A stretch of DNA of 64,000 nt from an uncultured Roseateles sp. (GTDB lineage Bacteria; Pseudomonadota; Gammaproteobacteria; Burkholderiales; Burkholderiaceae_C). The notes beneath the pieces are model-generated. The model did no database searches, was not told where the DNA came from, and was given only the letters and a program-made list of their open reading frames with translations. Positions 24,973 through 35,587 of the stretch are shown here, piece after piece (positions within the stretch are counted from its first letter, which is position 1; every line of letters starts with the position of its first letter). The stretch lies in contig NZ_CAJYPS010000027.1 in the NCBI RefSeq assembly GCF_913777145.1, positions 398,734 through 462,733 on the forward strand. The letters are read 5' to 3'. A program made the position numbers and the translations under genes.

Positions 24973-26655
24973 TCAGGCCGGCGTGCGGCCGGCCGCCTGC
25001 TCGCGCTCCTGCAGCGTGCGCCACATCACCTTGCCGGCGCCGCTCTTGGGCAGGCTGGGCACGAACTCGATCAGGCGCGGCGCCTTGTAGGCCGCCATGT
25101 GGGCGTGGCACCAGTCGCGCAGCTCGGCCTCGGTCAGCGCCTCGAAGCCGGCGCGCTTGACCACCAGCGCCTTCACGGTCTCGCCGCGGTAGGCATCGGG
25201 CGCCGAGATCACGCAGGCCTCGGCCACGCCGGGGTGGCCGTGCATCAGGTTCTCCACCTCGGCCGGCCAGACCTTGAAGCCGCTCGCATTGATCATGCGC
25301 TTGAGGCGGTCGGTGATGAAGAAGTAGCCCTGCTCGTCGGTCGTGCCGATGTCGCCGGTGCGAAAGAAGCGCTTGCCCTCGAAGGTGATGAAGGCGTCGG
25401 CGGTCGCGTCCGGACGGCCCCAGTAGCCGTCGAACACCATGGGGCCGTGGATGATGATCTCGCCCACCTCGCCCGGCGCCAGCTCGCGCCGGGTGTCGGG
25501 GTCGATCACGCGTGCATCGCAGCTGAGGATGGGGATGCCCAGGCACTGCTGCTTGGGCGCGTCATAGGGGTTGGTGTGGCTGGGCGCCGCAGTCTCGGTG
25601 AGGCCGTAGCCCTCCATGTAGCGCAGGCCCCAGCGCTGCCACAGACGCTCGGCGATGGGCTGGGGCATGGCCGCGCCGCCGCCGCCTATCGTGATGAGGC
25701 TGGAGAGGTCGAAATGCTCGGCCTCGGGGCTGGCCAGCAGGTCGATGACCATGGTGGGGATGTTGGTCCAGCGGGTCACGCGGTGGCGGGCGATCAGGCG
25801 GGCCGCGTACTCGCGCTGCCAGCGCGGCATCATCACCAGGCAGGCGCCCAGCGCCAGCGTGCCGTGCAGCACGACGACGATGCCCGTGATGTGGAACATG
25901 GGCACCACGCCCAGCACCACATCCTCGTGGCAGCTGTTGCTCCACAGCGCACCGGACATGATGTTGTGCTGCAGGCTGCGGTGGCGGTGCATGCAGCCCT
26001 TGGGGTGGCCGGTGGTGCCGCTGGTGTAGGGCAGCAGCGCCAGCTCGTCCGCCCCGCCCTCCTGGGCCAGCGGCGGCGGCGGGGCGCCGCAGTCCATGGC
26101 CTGGGCCCAGCGATGCACGCCGGCCGGCAGCGCCGGGTCCGCGCTCAGCCACTCGGCCCAGCCGGGGGGCAGGTCTTGCGCCTCGGGGTGGTTCAGGTCA
26201 CAGGCCTCGCCCAGCCGGGTCACCAGCAGGCGCTCGGGCGCGAAGCCCGCGGCCAGCCATTCGGGCAGCAGGTCGGCGCTGGTGACCGCGAAGATCGCGC
26301 CGCTGTCCGAGATCAGATGCTGCAGCTCGGCCGCACGGCACATGGGGTTGACCGGCACCAGCACCGCGCCGCAGCGCCAGATCGCGTAGTGCGAGATCGC
26401 CAGCTGCGGGCAGTTCTGCAGGTCCACCAGCACGCGGTCGCCGCGGCCTATGCCGCGCTGGCTCAGCCAGGCCGCGACCCGCTCCACCTGGGCCGCCAGC
26501 TCCGCATAGGTGGTGACCGCCCCCAGGAAGCGCAGCGCCGGGCGCTGCGGGTAGCGGCGTGCGTTGATGCGCAGGTTGTCGGGCAGCGCGGTGGCCGGCG
26601 GCTCGATCGCATGCGGCAGGCGGGCGGGCCACACCTGGTGGTGGGGTCGGGTCAT
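24973..26655 (-). CDS. Long-chain acyl-CoA synthetase/AMP-dependent ligase
   Basis: This 560-aa ANL-superfamily enzyme has the P-loop YTSGTTGHPKG, the A5 motif GYGLTETAAPS, FFRTGDIG (A7) and the C-terminal SGFKVWPAEVENL hinge with the catalytic Lys in GAGKVMW. It activates a carboxylic acid, probably a medium- or long-chain fatty acid, with ATP and CoA. The start is ATG 26655 after AAGGAG, overlapping the transporter stop by four bases (ATGA), so the two are co-translated. It is the last gene of a five-gene minus-strand operon. Confidence 0.9.
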   Translation of the reverse strand: MTRPHHQVWPARLPHAIEPPATALPDNLRINARRYPQRPALRFLGAVTTYAELAAQVERVAAWLSQRGIGRGDRVLVDLQNCPQLAISHYAIWRCGAVLVPVNPMCRAAELQHLISDSGAIFAVTSADLLPEWLAAGFAPERLLVTRLGEACDLNHPEAQDLPPGWAEWLSADPALPAGVHRWAQAMDCGAPPPPLAQEGGADELALLPYTSGTTGHPKGCMHRHRSLQHNIMSGALWSNSCHEDVVLGVVPMFHITGIVVVLHGTLALGACLVMMPRWQREYAARLIARHRVTRWTNIPTMVIDLLASPEAEHFDLSSLITIGGGGAAMPQPIAERLWQRWGLRYMEGYGLTETAAPSHTNPYDAPKQQCLGIPILSCDARVIDPDTRRELAPGEVGEIIIHGPMVFDGYWGRPDATADAFITFEGKRFFRTGDIGTTDEQGYFFITDRLKRMINASGFKVWPAEVENLMHGHPGVAEACVISAPDAYRGETVKALVVKRAGFEALTEAELRDWCHAHMAAYKAPRLIEFVPSLPKSGAGKVMWRTLQEREQAAGRTPA

Positions 26656-27521
26656 GCTGTTGTCTCCTTCTTGGCGACGACCAGGTAGACGCCCAGCAGC
26701 GTCACACCCATGCCGACGATGGCTTGTGCCCCCAGTGTCTCGCCGAACAGCAGCCACGCCATCACCGAGGTGACAGAGGGCACGAGGTACATGGTGCTGG
26801 ACACGGCCGTCACGCGGCCATGGCGCAGCATGTAGAACATCAGGCTGATGCCACCGGCGGTCAGCACCAGCACGCTCCAGGCCATGGCCAGCAGCACCTG
26901 GCCGTTCCAGACCACGCGCATGGGCTCGGTGGCCCAGGCCACAGGCAGCGTGGCGAGCAGCGCGGCGGCGAACTGCACGACCTGGCCGGTGCGCAGGTCG
27001 AACTGCGGCACGAAGCGCTTTTGGTACAGCGTGCCGCCGGTGATGGCCAGCAGCGCCAGCACGCACAGCAGCAGCGGCCCACCCAGGCCGGCGCCCAGGG
27101 TCAGCTTGTGCCAGATGACCAGCAGCACGCCGCCCAGGCCCAGGGCCACGCCCAGCCACTGGCGCGGCGACACCCGCTCGCCCACCAGCGGCGCCAGCGC
27201 GGCCACCAGCACCGGCTGCAGGTTCACGATCAGCGCGGCGCTGCCGGCCGGCAGGCCCTGGCGTATCGCCACCCACACGCCCCCCAGGTACACCGCCTGT
27301 ATCAGCACGCCGGCCAGCGCCAGGTGCAGCAGGTCGCGCCCGCGCGGCCAGCGCGCGCCGGCCAGCAGCGCCAGCGCCAGCATCAGCACGACAACGCCCG
27401 CATAGCGCAGGCTCAGGAAGCTCAGCGGATCGGCGTAGGGCGCGGCCAGCTTGGCGACGATGTAGCCGGTGGCCCAGATGAAGATGAAGAGCGGTGGCGC
27501 AAGTCGGTCGAGCAGGGACAT
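26652..27521 (-). CDS. EamA/DMT-superfamily transporter
   Basis: This 289-aa inner-membrane protein has ten predicted membrane segments in two EamA repeats (about residues 8-140 and 150-282). Motifs such as FIFIWATGYIVAKLA, SLRYAGVVVLML, GSAALIVNLQPVLVAALAPLVGER and YLVPSVTSVMAWLLFGE are characteristic. Family members export amino acids or other metabolites; the substrate is unknown. Translational coupling to the acyl-CoA ligase gene may hint at a fatty-acid-related or acyl-amino-acid substrate, but this is speculative. Confidence 0.9.
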   Translation of the reverse strand: MSLLDRLAPPLFIFIWATGYIVAKLAAPYADPLSFLSLRYAGVVVLMLALALLAGARWPRGRDLLHLALAGVLIQAVYLGGVWVAIRQGLPAGSAALIVNLQPVLVAALAPLVGERVSPRQWLGVALGLGGVLLVIWHKLTLGAGLGGPLLLCVLALLAITGGTLYQKRFVPQFDLRTGQVVQFAAALLATLPVAWATEPMRVVWNGQVLLAMAWSVLVLTAGGISLMFYMLRHGRVTAVSSTMYLVPSVTSVMAWLLFGETLGAQAIVGMGVTLLGVYLVVAKKETTA

Positions 27522-27531
27522 GGTGGCCGCA

Positions 27532-27753
27532 TCATGCCTGCGCAGGCGGCGGCGTCGGGGTCACCGACGCGCCAGCCGCGAGCTCGCGCAAGCAGCGAAC
27601 GCACAGGCAGGCGTCGTAGCGCCGCGCCAGCTCGGCCTGCAGCGCCTCACTCAGCACCAGCTCGAAGCAGTCGCAGTGGCCGCTGGCGGCGCCGCACTCG
27701 AAACCGCCGCCGCAGCGGGGGCAGGTCGACACCAGCGGCAGGGCCGCGCTCAT
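27532..27753 (-). CDS. Cysteine-rich CWC-type small protein
   Basis: This 73-aa protein has a CPRCGGGFECGA motif near the N-terminus, HCDCFEL in the middle and CLCVRCLREL near the end, giving paired CxxC-like clusters suited to zinc or iron-sulfur binding. This spacing matches small cysteine-rich CWC proteins of proteobacteria, whose role is unknown. The start is ATG 27753, overlapping the stop of the DUF1801 gene by four bases (ATGA); an upstream in-frame ATG would overlap that gene more deeply. Confidence 0.72.
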   Translation of the reverse strand: MSAALPLVSTCPRCGGGFECGAASGHCDCFELVLSEALQAELARRYDACLCVRCLRELAAGASVTPTPPPAQA

Positions 27754-28181
27754 GCGCCACCGCCGCGCAGCTGGGCCACGCGCAATGCGCACAGCTCGGC
27801 CAGCACGGCCGGGTCCACATCCGCCAGGCGCCTGAGGTAGAGGCAGCCCTTGCCCTGCCGGAACCGGCCCAGCCGGGCCAGCAGCGCCGCGCCGCAGTCG
27901 GGCAGGCTGGCCAGCTCCAGGTAGAGGCTGAGCTCACCCTTGCCGCCGGCCCCGCTGGCAAAGCCGATCTCGAAGATGTCGCCCGCGCGCCCGCTGGCGT
28001 GCACATAGTGGTGGTGGCCAAAGCCCACCATGCGCCCCCACAGCCGCGGCGGCTGGCCGCTGGCCTGCTGCATCAGCGCTGCGAGCGCGCGGCAATCGGC
28101 GGCACGCTCGGGCGGCTGCGCGTCGAACAACGCTTGGACATCGGCCGCCAGGGGCGGCGCGTCAGAGGCTTGTCGAGCCAT
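27750..28181 (-). CDS. DUF1801 (YdhG-like) protein
   Basis: This 143-aa protein carries the DUF1801 pattern: RLWGRMVGFGHHHYVHASGRAGD, then GELSLYLELASLP and GKGCLYLRRLADVD. The family adopts a helix-rich mixed fold of unknown function. The start follows GGAGA. It sits between the MmcB-like gene (19-base gap) and the CWC gene (4-base overlap), so it belongs to the same operon. Confidence 0.82.
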   Translation of the reverse strand: MARQASDAPPLAADVQALFDAQPPERAADCRALAALMQQASGQPPRLWGRMVGFGHHHYVHASGRAGDIFEIGFASGAGGKGELSLYLELASLPDCGAALLARLGRFRQGKGCLYLRRLADVDPAVLAELCALRVAQLRGGGA

Positions 28182-28200
28182 GGGCGGGTCTCCGCAACAC

Positions 28201-28902
28201 TCAGAGCGAGGATTGTGGATCCTCGTCCGGCCAGCGTTCGGGCGTGGCGCGCGCCAGCGCCAGCCAGGTCGCGAAGTCCGGCTTGTGTGGCCTCTTGGGC
28301 GCGGGCCGCGCGAGCTCCAGGTGGGCGTCGTGGCCTATCAGCACGCCGTACTCCGGCGGGATCTCCTCGGGCTGGGCAATGCCGGCCTTCAGCACGAACC
28401 AGCACTGGCCGCACAGCGCGCGGTAGGCGGCGGACTTGGCGGGCTTGCGCAGCTCGCCCAGCAGATCGGCGCGGCTGACCTTGATCTCGTGGATGGCGGG
28501 CTCGAGGTAGTCCTCCACCGTGCTGTGGCGGATGGAGAACACGTCGGGCATGGCCTGCACCCACTGGACCTTGCCGTCGTCGCCGGGCAGGCCGGCGCGC
28601 AGGGTCAGGCCTCGCCAGGCGATGCGGCCGGCCCGCTGCATCTCCAGCGCCACGCGCTGCACCAGGCCCTCGTGCGCATCGCGCGCGGCGCGGTTGCGCT
28701 GCAGCGAGTCCGCCAGCAGCGCGATGCCCGTGTCGGTCACGCGCAGGCGCTCGCGGCCATCGGGGTCGCGCAGCCGCTCCAGCCAGCCGGCGGCCAGCAG
28801 TTCCACCTCCACCAGGTCCTGGCAGGGCCAGCCGGCGCTGCGCCAGATCTGGCGCAGGCGTTGCAGGTGGATGCGGGTGGGGGTCGACAAGGACGAAGCC
28901 AT
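28201..28902 (-). CDS. Putative MmcB-like PD-(D/E)xK protein
   Basis: This 233-aa protein begins with a probable winged-helix segment (about residues 10-65; QDLVEVELLAAGWLERLRDPDGRERLRVTDTG). Its second half shows MPDVFSIR, then AIHEIKVSRADLLGELRKP, AYRALCGQCWFV and PPEYGVLIG. The D...ExK spacing followed by S/RADL and a W-F-V strand resembles MmcB-type DNA repair proteins and other PD-(D/E)xK nucleases. The nuclease assignment is pattern recognition only. The ATG at 28902 is preferred over 28926. It is the first gene of a five-gene operon. Confidence 0.6.
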   Translation of the reverse strand: MASSLSTPTRIHLQRLRQIWRSAGWPCQDLVEVELLAAGWLERLRDPDGRERLRVTDTGIALLADSLQRNRAARDAHEGLVQRVALEMQRAGRIAWRGLTLRAGLPGDDGKVQWVQAMPDVFSIRHSTVEDYLEPAIHEIKVSRADLLGELRKPAKSAAYRALCGQCWFVLKAGIAQPEEIPPEYGVLIGHDAHLELARPAPKRPHKPDFATWLALARATPERWPDEDPQSSL

Positions 28903-28926
28903 GGCGACATCTTCGCGCGGCCGCAC

Positions 28927-28963
28927 AAAGAAAAAGCCCCTCGGGCCGGAGGCGCGAGGGGCT
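28927..28963 (-). terminator. Intrinsic terminator of the DUF4397 gene
   Basis: On the minus strand, AGCCCCTCG pairs with CGAGGGGCT across an 11-base loop and is followed by TTTTTCTTTG. It lies 24 bases past the DUF4397 stop and separates it from the downstream operon. Confidence 0.85.
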
Positions 28964-28986
28964 GATTGCTCAGAGGCGTGTCGAGA

Positions 28987-30348
28987 TCAACGATCCCGGA
29001 TGAACATGCCGGTCGCACCCGGCATGGTGGGCGGCGTGACCGAGGTGTTCACGGTCGAGTCGCCCATGATGATGGCCGTGTAGACGCCATTGGCAATCAG
29101 CGGCGTCAGGCTGGTGGTGCTGCCGAAGGTGCCCGGGTTGTAGATCGGGCTGGAGCCGATCAGCGGCGACCAGACCTGAACCGTCGAGCCCGTGCTGGAC
29201 GACAGCGTGCCGTCAGGGGTGGAGCTGGTGCCGGCGGCCAGGTTGGCGGCGCGCGTCGTGTTGTCCACCACCAGCGAGGCCAGCGGGTTGTTGTTGCCCG
29301 CCAGTGCGTTGATCAGACGGATCTTCACGTTGCCGCTGGTCGTCGGCAGGCGGTTGTCGTCGGTCAACACCGTGAACTGAGGCGCGGCGGCCGTGCCGTA
29401 CAGCAGATAGGTGTAGTCCACACCGGCGGCCATGGTCGGCGCACCGCTGGGCAGCGTGATCGGAGAACCGTTGACGTTCACGACCAGGTTGCTGGCGCCC
29501 GAGGGCAGGCTGACGTAATCAACGCGGTTGGGCGCCGGCGAATTCAGCAGCAAGGTCTTGCCCTGAATGGTCGAGCTGGCATAGGCCGCACCGGCCAGGC
29601 CGTTGATCATGCGCACGCGGCTCAGCGTGTTGGTGAAGGACGTCACCGCGCCCTTTTGCACGAGCTTGGTGCCATTGACCAGCGTGCCGCTGCTGGTGGC
29701 CGAGAAGATCATCGAGTTGACGCTGGCGGAATCGAAGGTCACGGCCGGGATGTCCAGGCGCAGGTCGTTCTTGTTGCCCACGCCCGTGACGCGAACTCGG
29801 TAGGTGCCCGAGTTGATCTGGATGTAGCCGCTACCGGCAGCGCCCTGCAGGCCGCTGTAGAAGGGGCTGGAATCCGTCAGCGCGGCGTCCGCCGTGGTGA
29901 TGTAGATGTCCAGCGAGCCGGCGTCCGGGGCCAGGTTCAGTGCCAGCACCTTGGCCTTGCCGGAATCCGGGGCGTCCTGGCTTTCCTGCAGCTGGCTGAC
30001 GCGCGTGGCGCCCGAGAAGCCGTAGGCGATCAGCGTGTAGTTGTTGCCACCGGCCAGCGTCGGCGTCAGCGCGGCGACGCTGTTGCCCACGTCGCTGGTC
30101 AGGATCTGCGTGGCCGTGTTGTTGCTGTCCACGCCACCATAGCTGCCAACCTGGCCCTGGGCGACCTTGCTGTTGATCGTGGTGTTGTTGACGGACAGAT
30201 CCAGCGTGGCATAGGACTGGGTGATGTTCAGCAGGCGCACCTGCGCATTGCCGCCACCGCTGCCACCGCCACCGCAGGCGCTCAGCAATGCCGTGGCCGA
30301 CAGACCCAGGATCGTCGCCATCCGGGTGGCCCAAGGGGTAAATCGCAT
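28987..30348 (-). CDS. DUF4397 lipoprotein
   Basis: This 453-aa protein has a lipoprotein signal ending LLSAC (lipid-modified Cys at residue 25) and then a GGGGSGGG spacer. Two repeats of the DUF4397 beta-sandwich follow: the first begins AQVRLLNITQSYATLDLSVN near residue 35, the second SRVRMINGLAGAAYASSTI near residue 245, with a further VKIRLINALAGNNNPLASLVV near 345. Such proteins sit on the outer membrane; the function is unknown. Its codon use is richer in Asn, Ser and Thr than its neighbours, as in many exported proteins. A clean terminator follows. Confidence 0.85.
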   Translation of the reverse strand: MRFTPWATRMATILGLSATALLSACGGGGSGGGNAQVRLLNITQSYATLDLSVNNTTINSKVAQGQVGSYGGVDSNNTATQILTSDVGNSVAALTPTLAGGNNYTLIAYGFSGATRVSQLQESQDAPDSGKAKVLALNLAPDAGSLDIYITTADAALTDSSPFYSGLQGAAGSGYIQINSGTYRVRVTGVGNKNDLRLDIPAVTFDSASVNSMIFSATSSGTLVNGTKLVQKGAVTSFTNTLSRVRMINGLAGAAYASSTIQGKTLLLNSPAPNRVDYVSLPSGASNLVVNVNGSPITLPSGAPTMAAGVDYTYLLYGTAAAPQFTVLTDDNRLPTTSGNVKIRLINALAGNNNPLASLVVDNTTRAANLAAGTSSTPDGTLSSSTGSTVQVWSPLIGSSPIYNPGTFGSTTSLTPLIANGVYTAIIMGDSTVNTSVTPPTMPGATGMFIRDR

Positions 30349-30426
30349 CGAAATCTCTCCAGAAAGCCGCCGGGCCTATCCCCAAACGCGCGGACCCGTG
30401 ATTAGAACTCAACTGCAGGCTGGTGA

Positions 30427-32571
<2,145 letters not shown>

Positions 32572-32593
32572 GCCACGAAGCCAGGGCCCGGGC

Positions 32594-33580
32594 TCAGGCC
32601 GCCTGCGGCAACGGCTCGGGCTGGGCCGTGGCCGGCAGCAGCGCCGACCGGCTGCGCTGCCGGTACTGCGCCGGCGACATGCCCACCACGCGCTTGAACG
32701 CGTGGCTGAAGGCGCTCTCCGACGCATAGCCCAGCTCGCCCACCCAGGCTGCCATGGGCCGGGCCTCCTGGCGCAACGCGCGGCGCGCCAGCAGCATGCG
32801 CCACTCGCTCAGATAGGCCAGCGGCGCCAGTCCCACCACCGCCTTGAAGCGCACCGCGAAGGCTGTGCGCGACATCGCCGCAGCGCCGGCCAGCTCCTCC
32901 AGCGTCCAGGCCCGGCCGGGCTGTTCATGCATGCAGCGCAACGCGGGCTGCAGGCGCGCATCGCCAAAGGCGCGCAACCAGCCGCAGTCCACTGCCTGGC
33001 TGCGGCTCAGGTGCAGGCGCAGCATCTGCACGAACAGCATCTGCGTGAGCTGCTCGGCCATCAGCCGGTGGCCGGGGCGCTGCAGGCTGCGCTCGCGCAT
33101 CAGGCTCTCCAGCAGCCAGCGCAGCACCGGCGCCTCGGCCTCGTCAGCGCGCACCAGCAGGCACACCGGCAGCGCGCCGGCCATGGGGCCGCCGCAGTCC
33201 TCGCTCAGCGTCACATGGCCGCCGATCATCGTGAACTCGCTGCCATCGCCCAGGCAGACCCGCGGCCGCTGTGGATCGACGCCGACAAAGCGCAGCATCG
33301 CGTCCTCGGGCGGCAGCGCGGGGTCGCTGCCCACCACATAGGGGCCGCCGCGGTGCATCAGCATCAGGTCGCCCGGGGCCAGCCGGCGCGGTGCCTCGCC
33401 CGCCAGCGTTAGCCAGGCCTCGCCACGCACCACCGCGAACAGCTTGAGCCCCTGCGGTGGCGGGAAGGACAGGGACCAGGGGCCCTGGGCGTCCAGCTGG
33501 CCGGTCATTGCGGTCTGCACCTCGGCCAGGCGCAGCAGGTCGGACAGTGGGTCGGCCAGCAGGTCTGAACTATCAATCAT
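32594..33580 (-). CDS. AraC-family transcriptional regulator (cupin_6 type)
   Basis: This 328-aa protein has an N-terminal cupin-like effector domain (about residues 15-200; LKLFAVVRGEAWLTLAG, LAPGDLMLMHRGGPYVVGS) and two C-terminal AraC helix-turn-helix motifs (WTLEELAGAAAMSRTAFAVRFK and PMAAWVGELGYASESAFSHAFKR). This domain pair is typical of regulators of short-chain dehydrogenase or hydrolase genes. It converges with fadH and diverges from the metallo-hydrolase gene at 33665, the most likely target. The start is ATG 33580. Confidence 0.9.
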   Translation of the reverse strand: MIDSSDLLADPLSDLLRLAEVQTAMTGQLDAQGPWSLSFPPPQGLKLFAVVRGEAWLTLAGEAPRRLAPGDLMLMHRGGPYVVGSDPALPPEDAMLRFVGVDPQRPRVCLGDGSEFTMIGGHVTLSEDCGGPMAGALPVCLLVRADEAEAPVLRWLLESLMRERSLQRPGHRLMAEQLTQMLFVQMLRLHLSRSQAVDCGWLRAFGDARLQPALRCMHEQPGRAWTLEELAGAAAMSRTAFAVRFKAVVGLAPLAYLSEWRMLLARRALRQEARPMAAWVGELGYASESAFSHAFKRVVGMSPAQYRQRSRSALLPATAQPEPLPQAA

Positions 33581-33664
33581 GAAATCTGCACCCTGACGCA
33601 TTCAAAGTTCAGATCAGCATAACCAGAATCGCGCCGATCCGCTGCTGGCCCCCACCCTGCCTCC

Positions 33665-34735
33665 ATGACGCTGCCCCTGCTCCTGCTCTGCACCGTGCTC
33701 GCGCTGGCCGCGGCCGGCTGCGTGCTGAACCGCCGCCCGCTGGCCCATGCCGACTCGCCGCAGCAACGCGGCGGCCGCTTCAGCAACGCCCGCCCACCGC
33801 GGCCCATGGGCCTGGCCCAGGGGCTCAGGTTGTGGTGGATCTTCCTGTTCGACAAGCCCGCCGACACCCGGCCGGCGCAACGCTTCGAAGTACAGACCCT
33901 GGATGCCGCGCTGCTGGCCGCGGCACCGGACGGCACGCTGTGGCGCCTGGGCCATTCGACGCTGCTGATCAAGCTGGCCGGCGGCCTGTGGCTGACCGAC
34001 CCGGTGCTGTCCGAGCGCGCATCGCCGCTGAGCTGGGCCGGCCCGGCGCGCTTCCATGCGCCGCCCATCAGCGCGCAGGATCTGCCGCCGCTGGCCGGCG
34101 TCATCCTGTCTCACGACCACTACGACCACCTGGACCGCGCCACCGTACGCACACTGGCGGCCAAGACCGCCGTCTTCCTGACGCCGCTGGGCGTGGGGGA
34201 GCGCCTGATCGCCTGGGGCGTGGACCCGGCGCGCGTGCGCCAGCTGGACTGGTGGCAGGCCGCCGAGGTTGGCGGCCTGCGGCTCACCGCCACGCCGGCC
34301 CAGCATTTCTCCGGCCGCGGCCTGGGCGACGCCAACCGCACGCTGTGGTGCTCCTGGGTGATAGAGGGCCAGGGCCTCAAGCTGTTCTTCAGCGGTGACA
34401 CCGGCTACTTCGACGGCTTTCGCCAGATCGGCCAGCGCCTGGGGCCCTTCGACCTCAGCTGCATCGAATGCGGCGCCTACGACGAGCGCTGGCCGGACGT
34501 GCACATGCAGCCCGAGCAGACGCTGCAGGCCCACCGCGACCTGGGTGCCCGCTGGCTGCTGCCCATACACAACGGCAGCTTCGACCTGGGCCTGCACGCC
34601 TGGACCCAGCCCATGGAGCGCATCGCCGCCCTGGCCGAGGCCGGCGGTGCGGCGCTGACCCAACCCGCCATGGGCACGGCCGTGGACCTGCGCCAGCCCC
34701 GGGCCGGCGGCCACTGGTGGCGCGAGCTGGGCTGA
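33665..34735 (+). CDS. MBL-fold metallo-hydrolase (NAPE-PLD/UlaG-like)
   Basis: This 356-aa protein has an N-terminal hydrophobic segment ending AAAGCVLN, a possible lipoprotein signal (Cys near residue 19). The metallo-beta-lactamase fold shows WRLGHSTLLIKLAGG, the metal motif SHDHYDHLD, a His in TPAQHFSGR, Asp in FFSGDTGY and a final His in LPIHNGSFDLG. It resembles the NAPE-PLD-like hydrolase branch. The substrate is unknown. The SRPBCC gene follows after 7 bases. Confidence 0.88.
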   Translation: MTLPLLLLCTVLALAAAGCVLNRRPLAHADSPQQRGGRFSNARPPRPMGLAQGLRLWWIFLFDKPADTRPAQRFEVQTLDAALLAAAPDGTLWRLGHSTLLIKLAGGLWLTDPVLSERASPLSWAGPARFHAPPISAQDLPPLAGVILSHDHYDHLDRATVRTLAAKTAVFLTPLGVGERLIAWGVDPARVRQLDWWQAAEVGGLRLTATPAQHFSGRGLGDANRTLWCSWVIEGQGLKLFFSGDTGYFDGFRQIGQRLGPFDLSCIECGAYDERWPDVHMQPEQTLQAHRDLGARWLLPIHNGSFDLGLHAWTQPMERIAALAEAGGAALTQPAMGTAVDLRQPRAGGHWWRELG

Positions 34736-34742
34736 CCCCGCC

Positions 34743-35360
34743 ATGGGCCTGACCCCCCTGCCCCTGCTGGACGAGGCCCGCCACGCGCGTGGCGCCGACG
34801 GCGAGCACCGCGTCCACACCAGCGTGGTGATCCCTGCGCCGGCCGAGCAGGTCTGGCAGGTGCTGACCGACTTCGAACGCATGCCGCGCTGGAGCCCCAG
34901 CCTGCTGGGCGTGCGCGGGCCCTGGCAGCACGGCGCGGCCGTGGTCGTGTGGCAGCAGCTGATGGGCGAGGCCTGGGTGCTGCCCCAGGTGCTGCAGCTG
35001 GGGCCGGGGCTGCGCTTCGGCTGGTCCAGCTGGTGGCATGGCGACTACAGCCGGGTGCGCGACGAGCATGTGTTCGAGTTGCAGTCGCTGGCGCCTGGGC
35101 TGACCCGGCTGGTGCAGCGCGACCGCTTCCACGGCCCGGACGCGGCGGCGCTGGGCGAGCCCCTGGCCCGCGCCGCGCTGGCGGACTACGCCCGCTTCAA
35201 CCGCGCGCTGCGCGACGAGGTGGTGGCCCGCTCACTGCGCGAGCCGCCAGAGCTGCAGCAGGCTGTCGTCGTCCTGCTCGCAGACCTCCAGGCCACGGGC
35301 CAGGTCCAGGCTGGAATCCAGCCAGCCGCAGGCGCCCGGCTCGGACGCGACGGCCGCTGA
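34743..35360 (+). CDS. SRPBCC-family (polyketide cyclase/START-like) protein
   Basis: This 205-aa protein has the START-like pattern HTSVVIPAPAEQVWQVLTDFERMPRWSPSLLGV from about residue 24, then strands GLRFGWSSWW and LTRLVQRDRFHG and a long C-terminal helix. Such domains bind hydrophobic ligands. It is closely spaced after the metallo-hydrolase gene and probably co-transcribed. The last 43 codons run over a likely small gene on the other strand, and the final residues look unstructured, so the natural end of the fold is near residue 170. Confidence 0.8.
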   Translation: MGLTPLPLLDEARHARGADGEHRVHTSVVIPAPAEQVWQVLTDFERMPRWSPSLLGVRGPWQHGAAVVVWQQLMGEAWVLPQVLQLGPGLRFGWSSWWHGDYSRVRDEHVFELQSLAPGLTRLVQRDRFHGPDAAALGEPLARAALADYARFNRALRDEVVARSLREPPELQQAVVVLLADLQATGQVQAGIQPAAGARLGRDGR

Positions 35361-35441
35361 GGGCAGCGCCTCCGCCGGGCCGCTCAGCGGCAGGCCGACC
35401 AGCTGGGACAGCGAAGACATGAGCACGGTGGACAAGGACAT
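35232..35441 (-). CDS. Possible small protein overlapping the SRPBCC gene
   Basis: This 69-aa frame on the minus strand begins MSLSTVLMSSLSQLVGLPL and has a strong GGGGAG ribosome site six bases upstream of its ATG. The C-terminal part (CGWLDSSLDLARGLEVCEQDDD) is acidic and structured-looking, unlike random antisense reading. It overlaps the 3' end of the SRPBCC gene by 129 bases, which lowers confidence. No function is recognised. Confidence 0.5.
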   Translation of the reverse strand: MSLSTVLMSSLSQLVGLPLSGPAEALPSAAVASEPGACGWLDSSLDLARGLEVCEQDDDSLLQLWRLAQ

Positions 35442-35587
35442 GGCGAACTCCCCGGCGCTTGGGCCCGGATGGCGGGCCTGACCACTACAGATTCGTCGCC
35501 ACGCCCCCCGCTCACCATCACCCCGAGGGCGGCGCCGCGGGGGAGCCGGGGGAGAGCCAACGCCCCCAACCTCCCCCGTCGGGGGGA

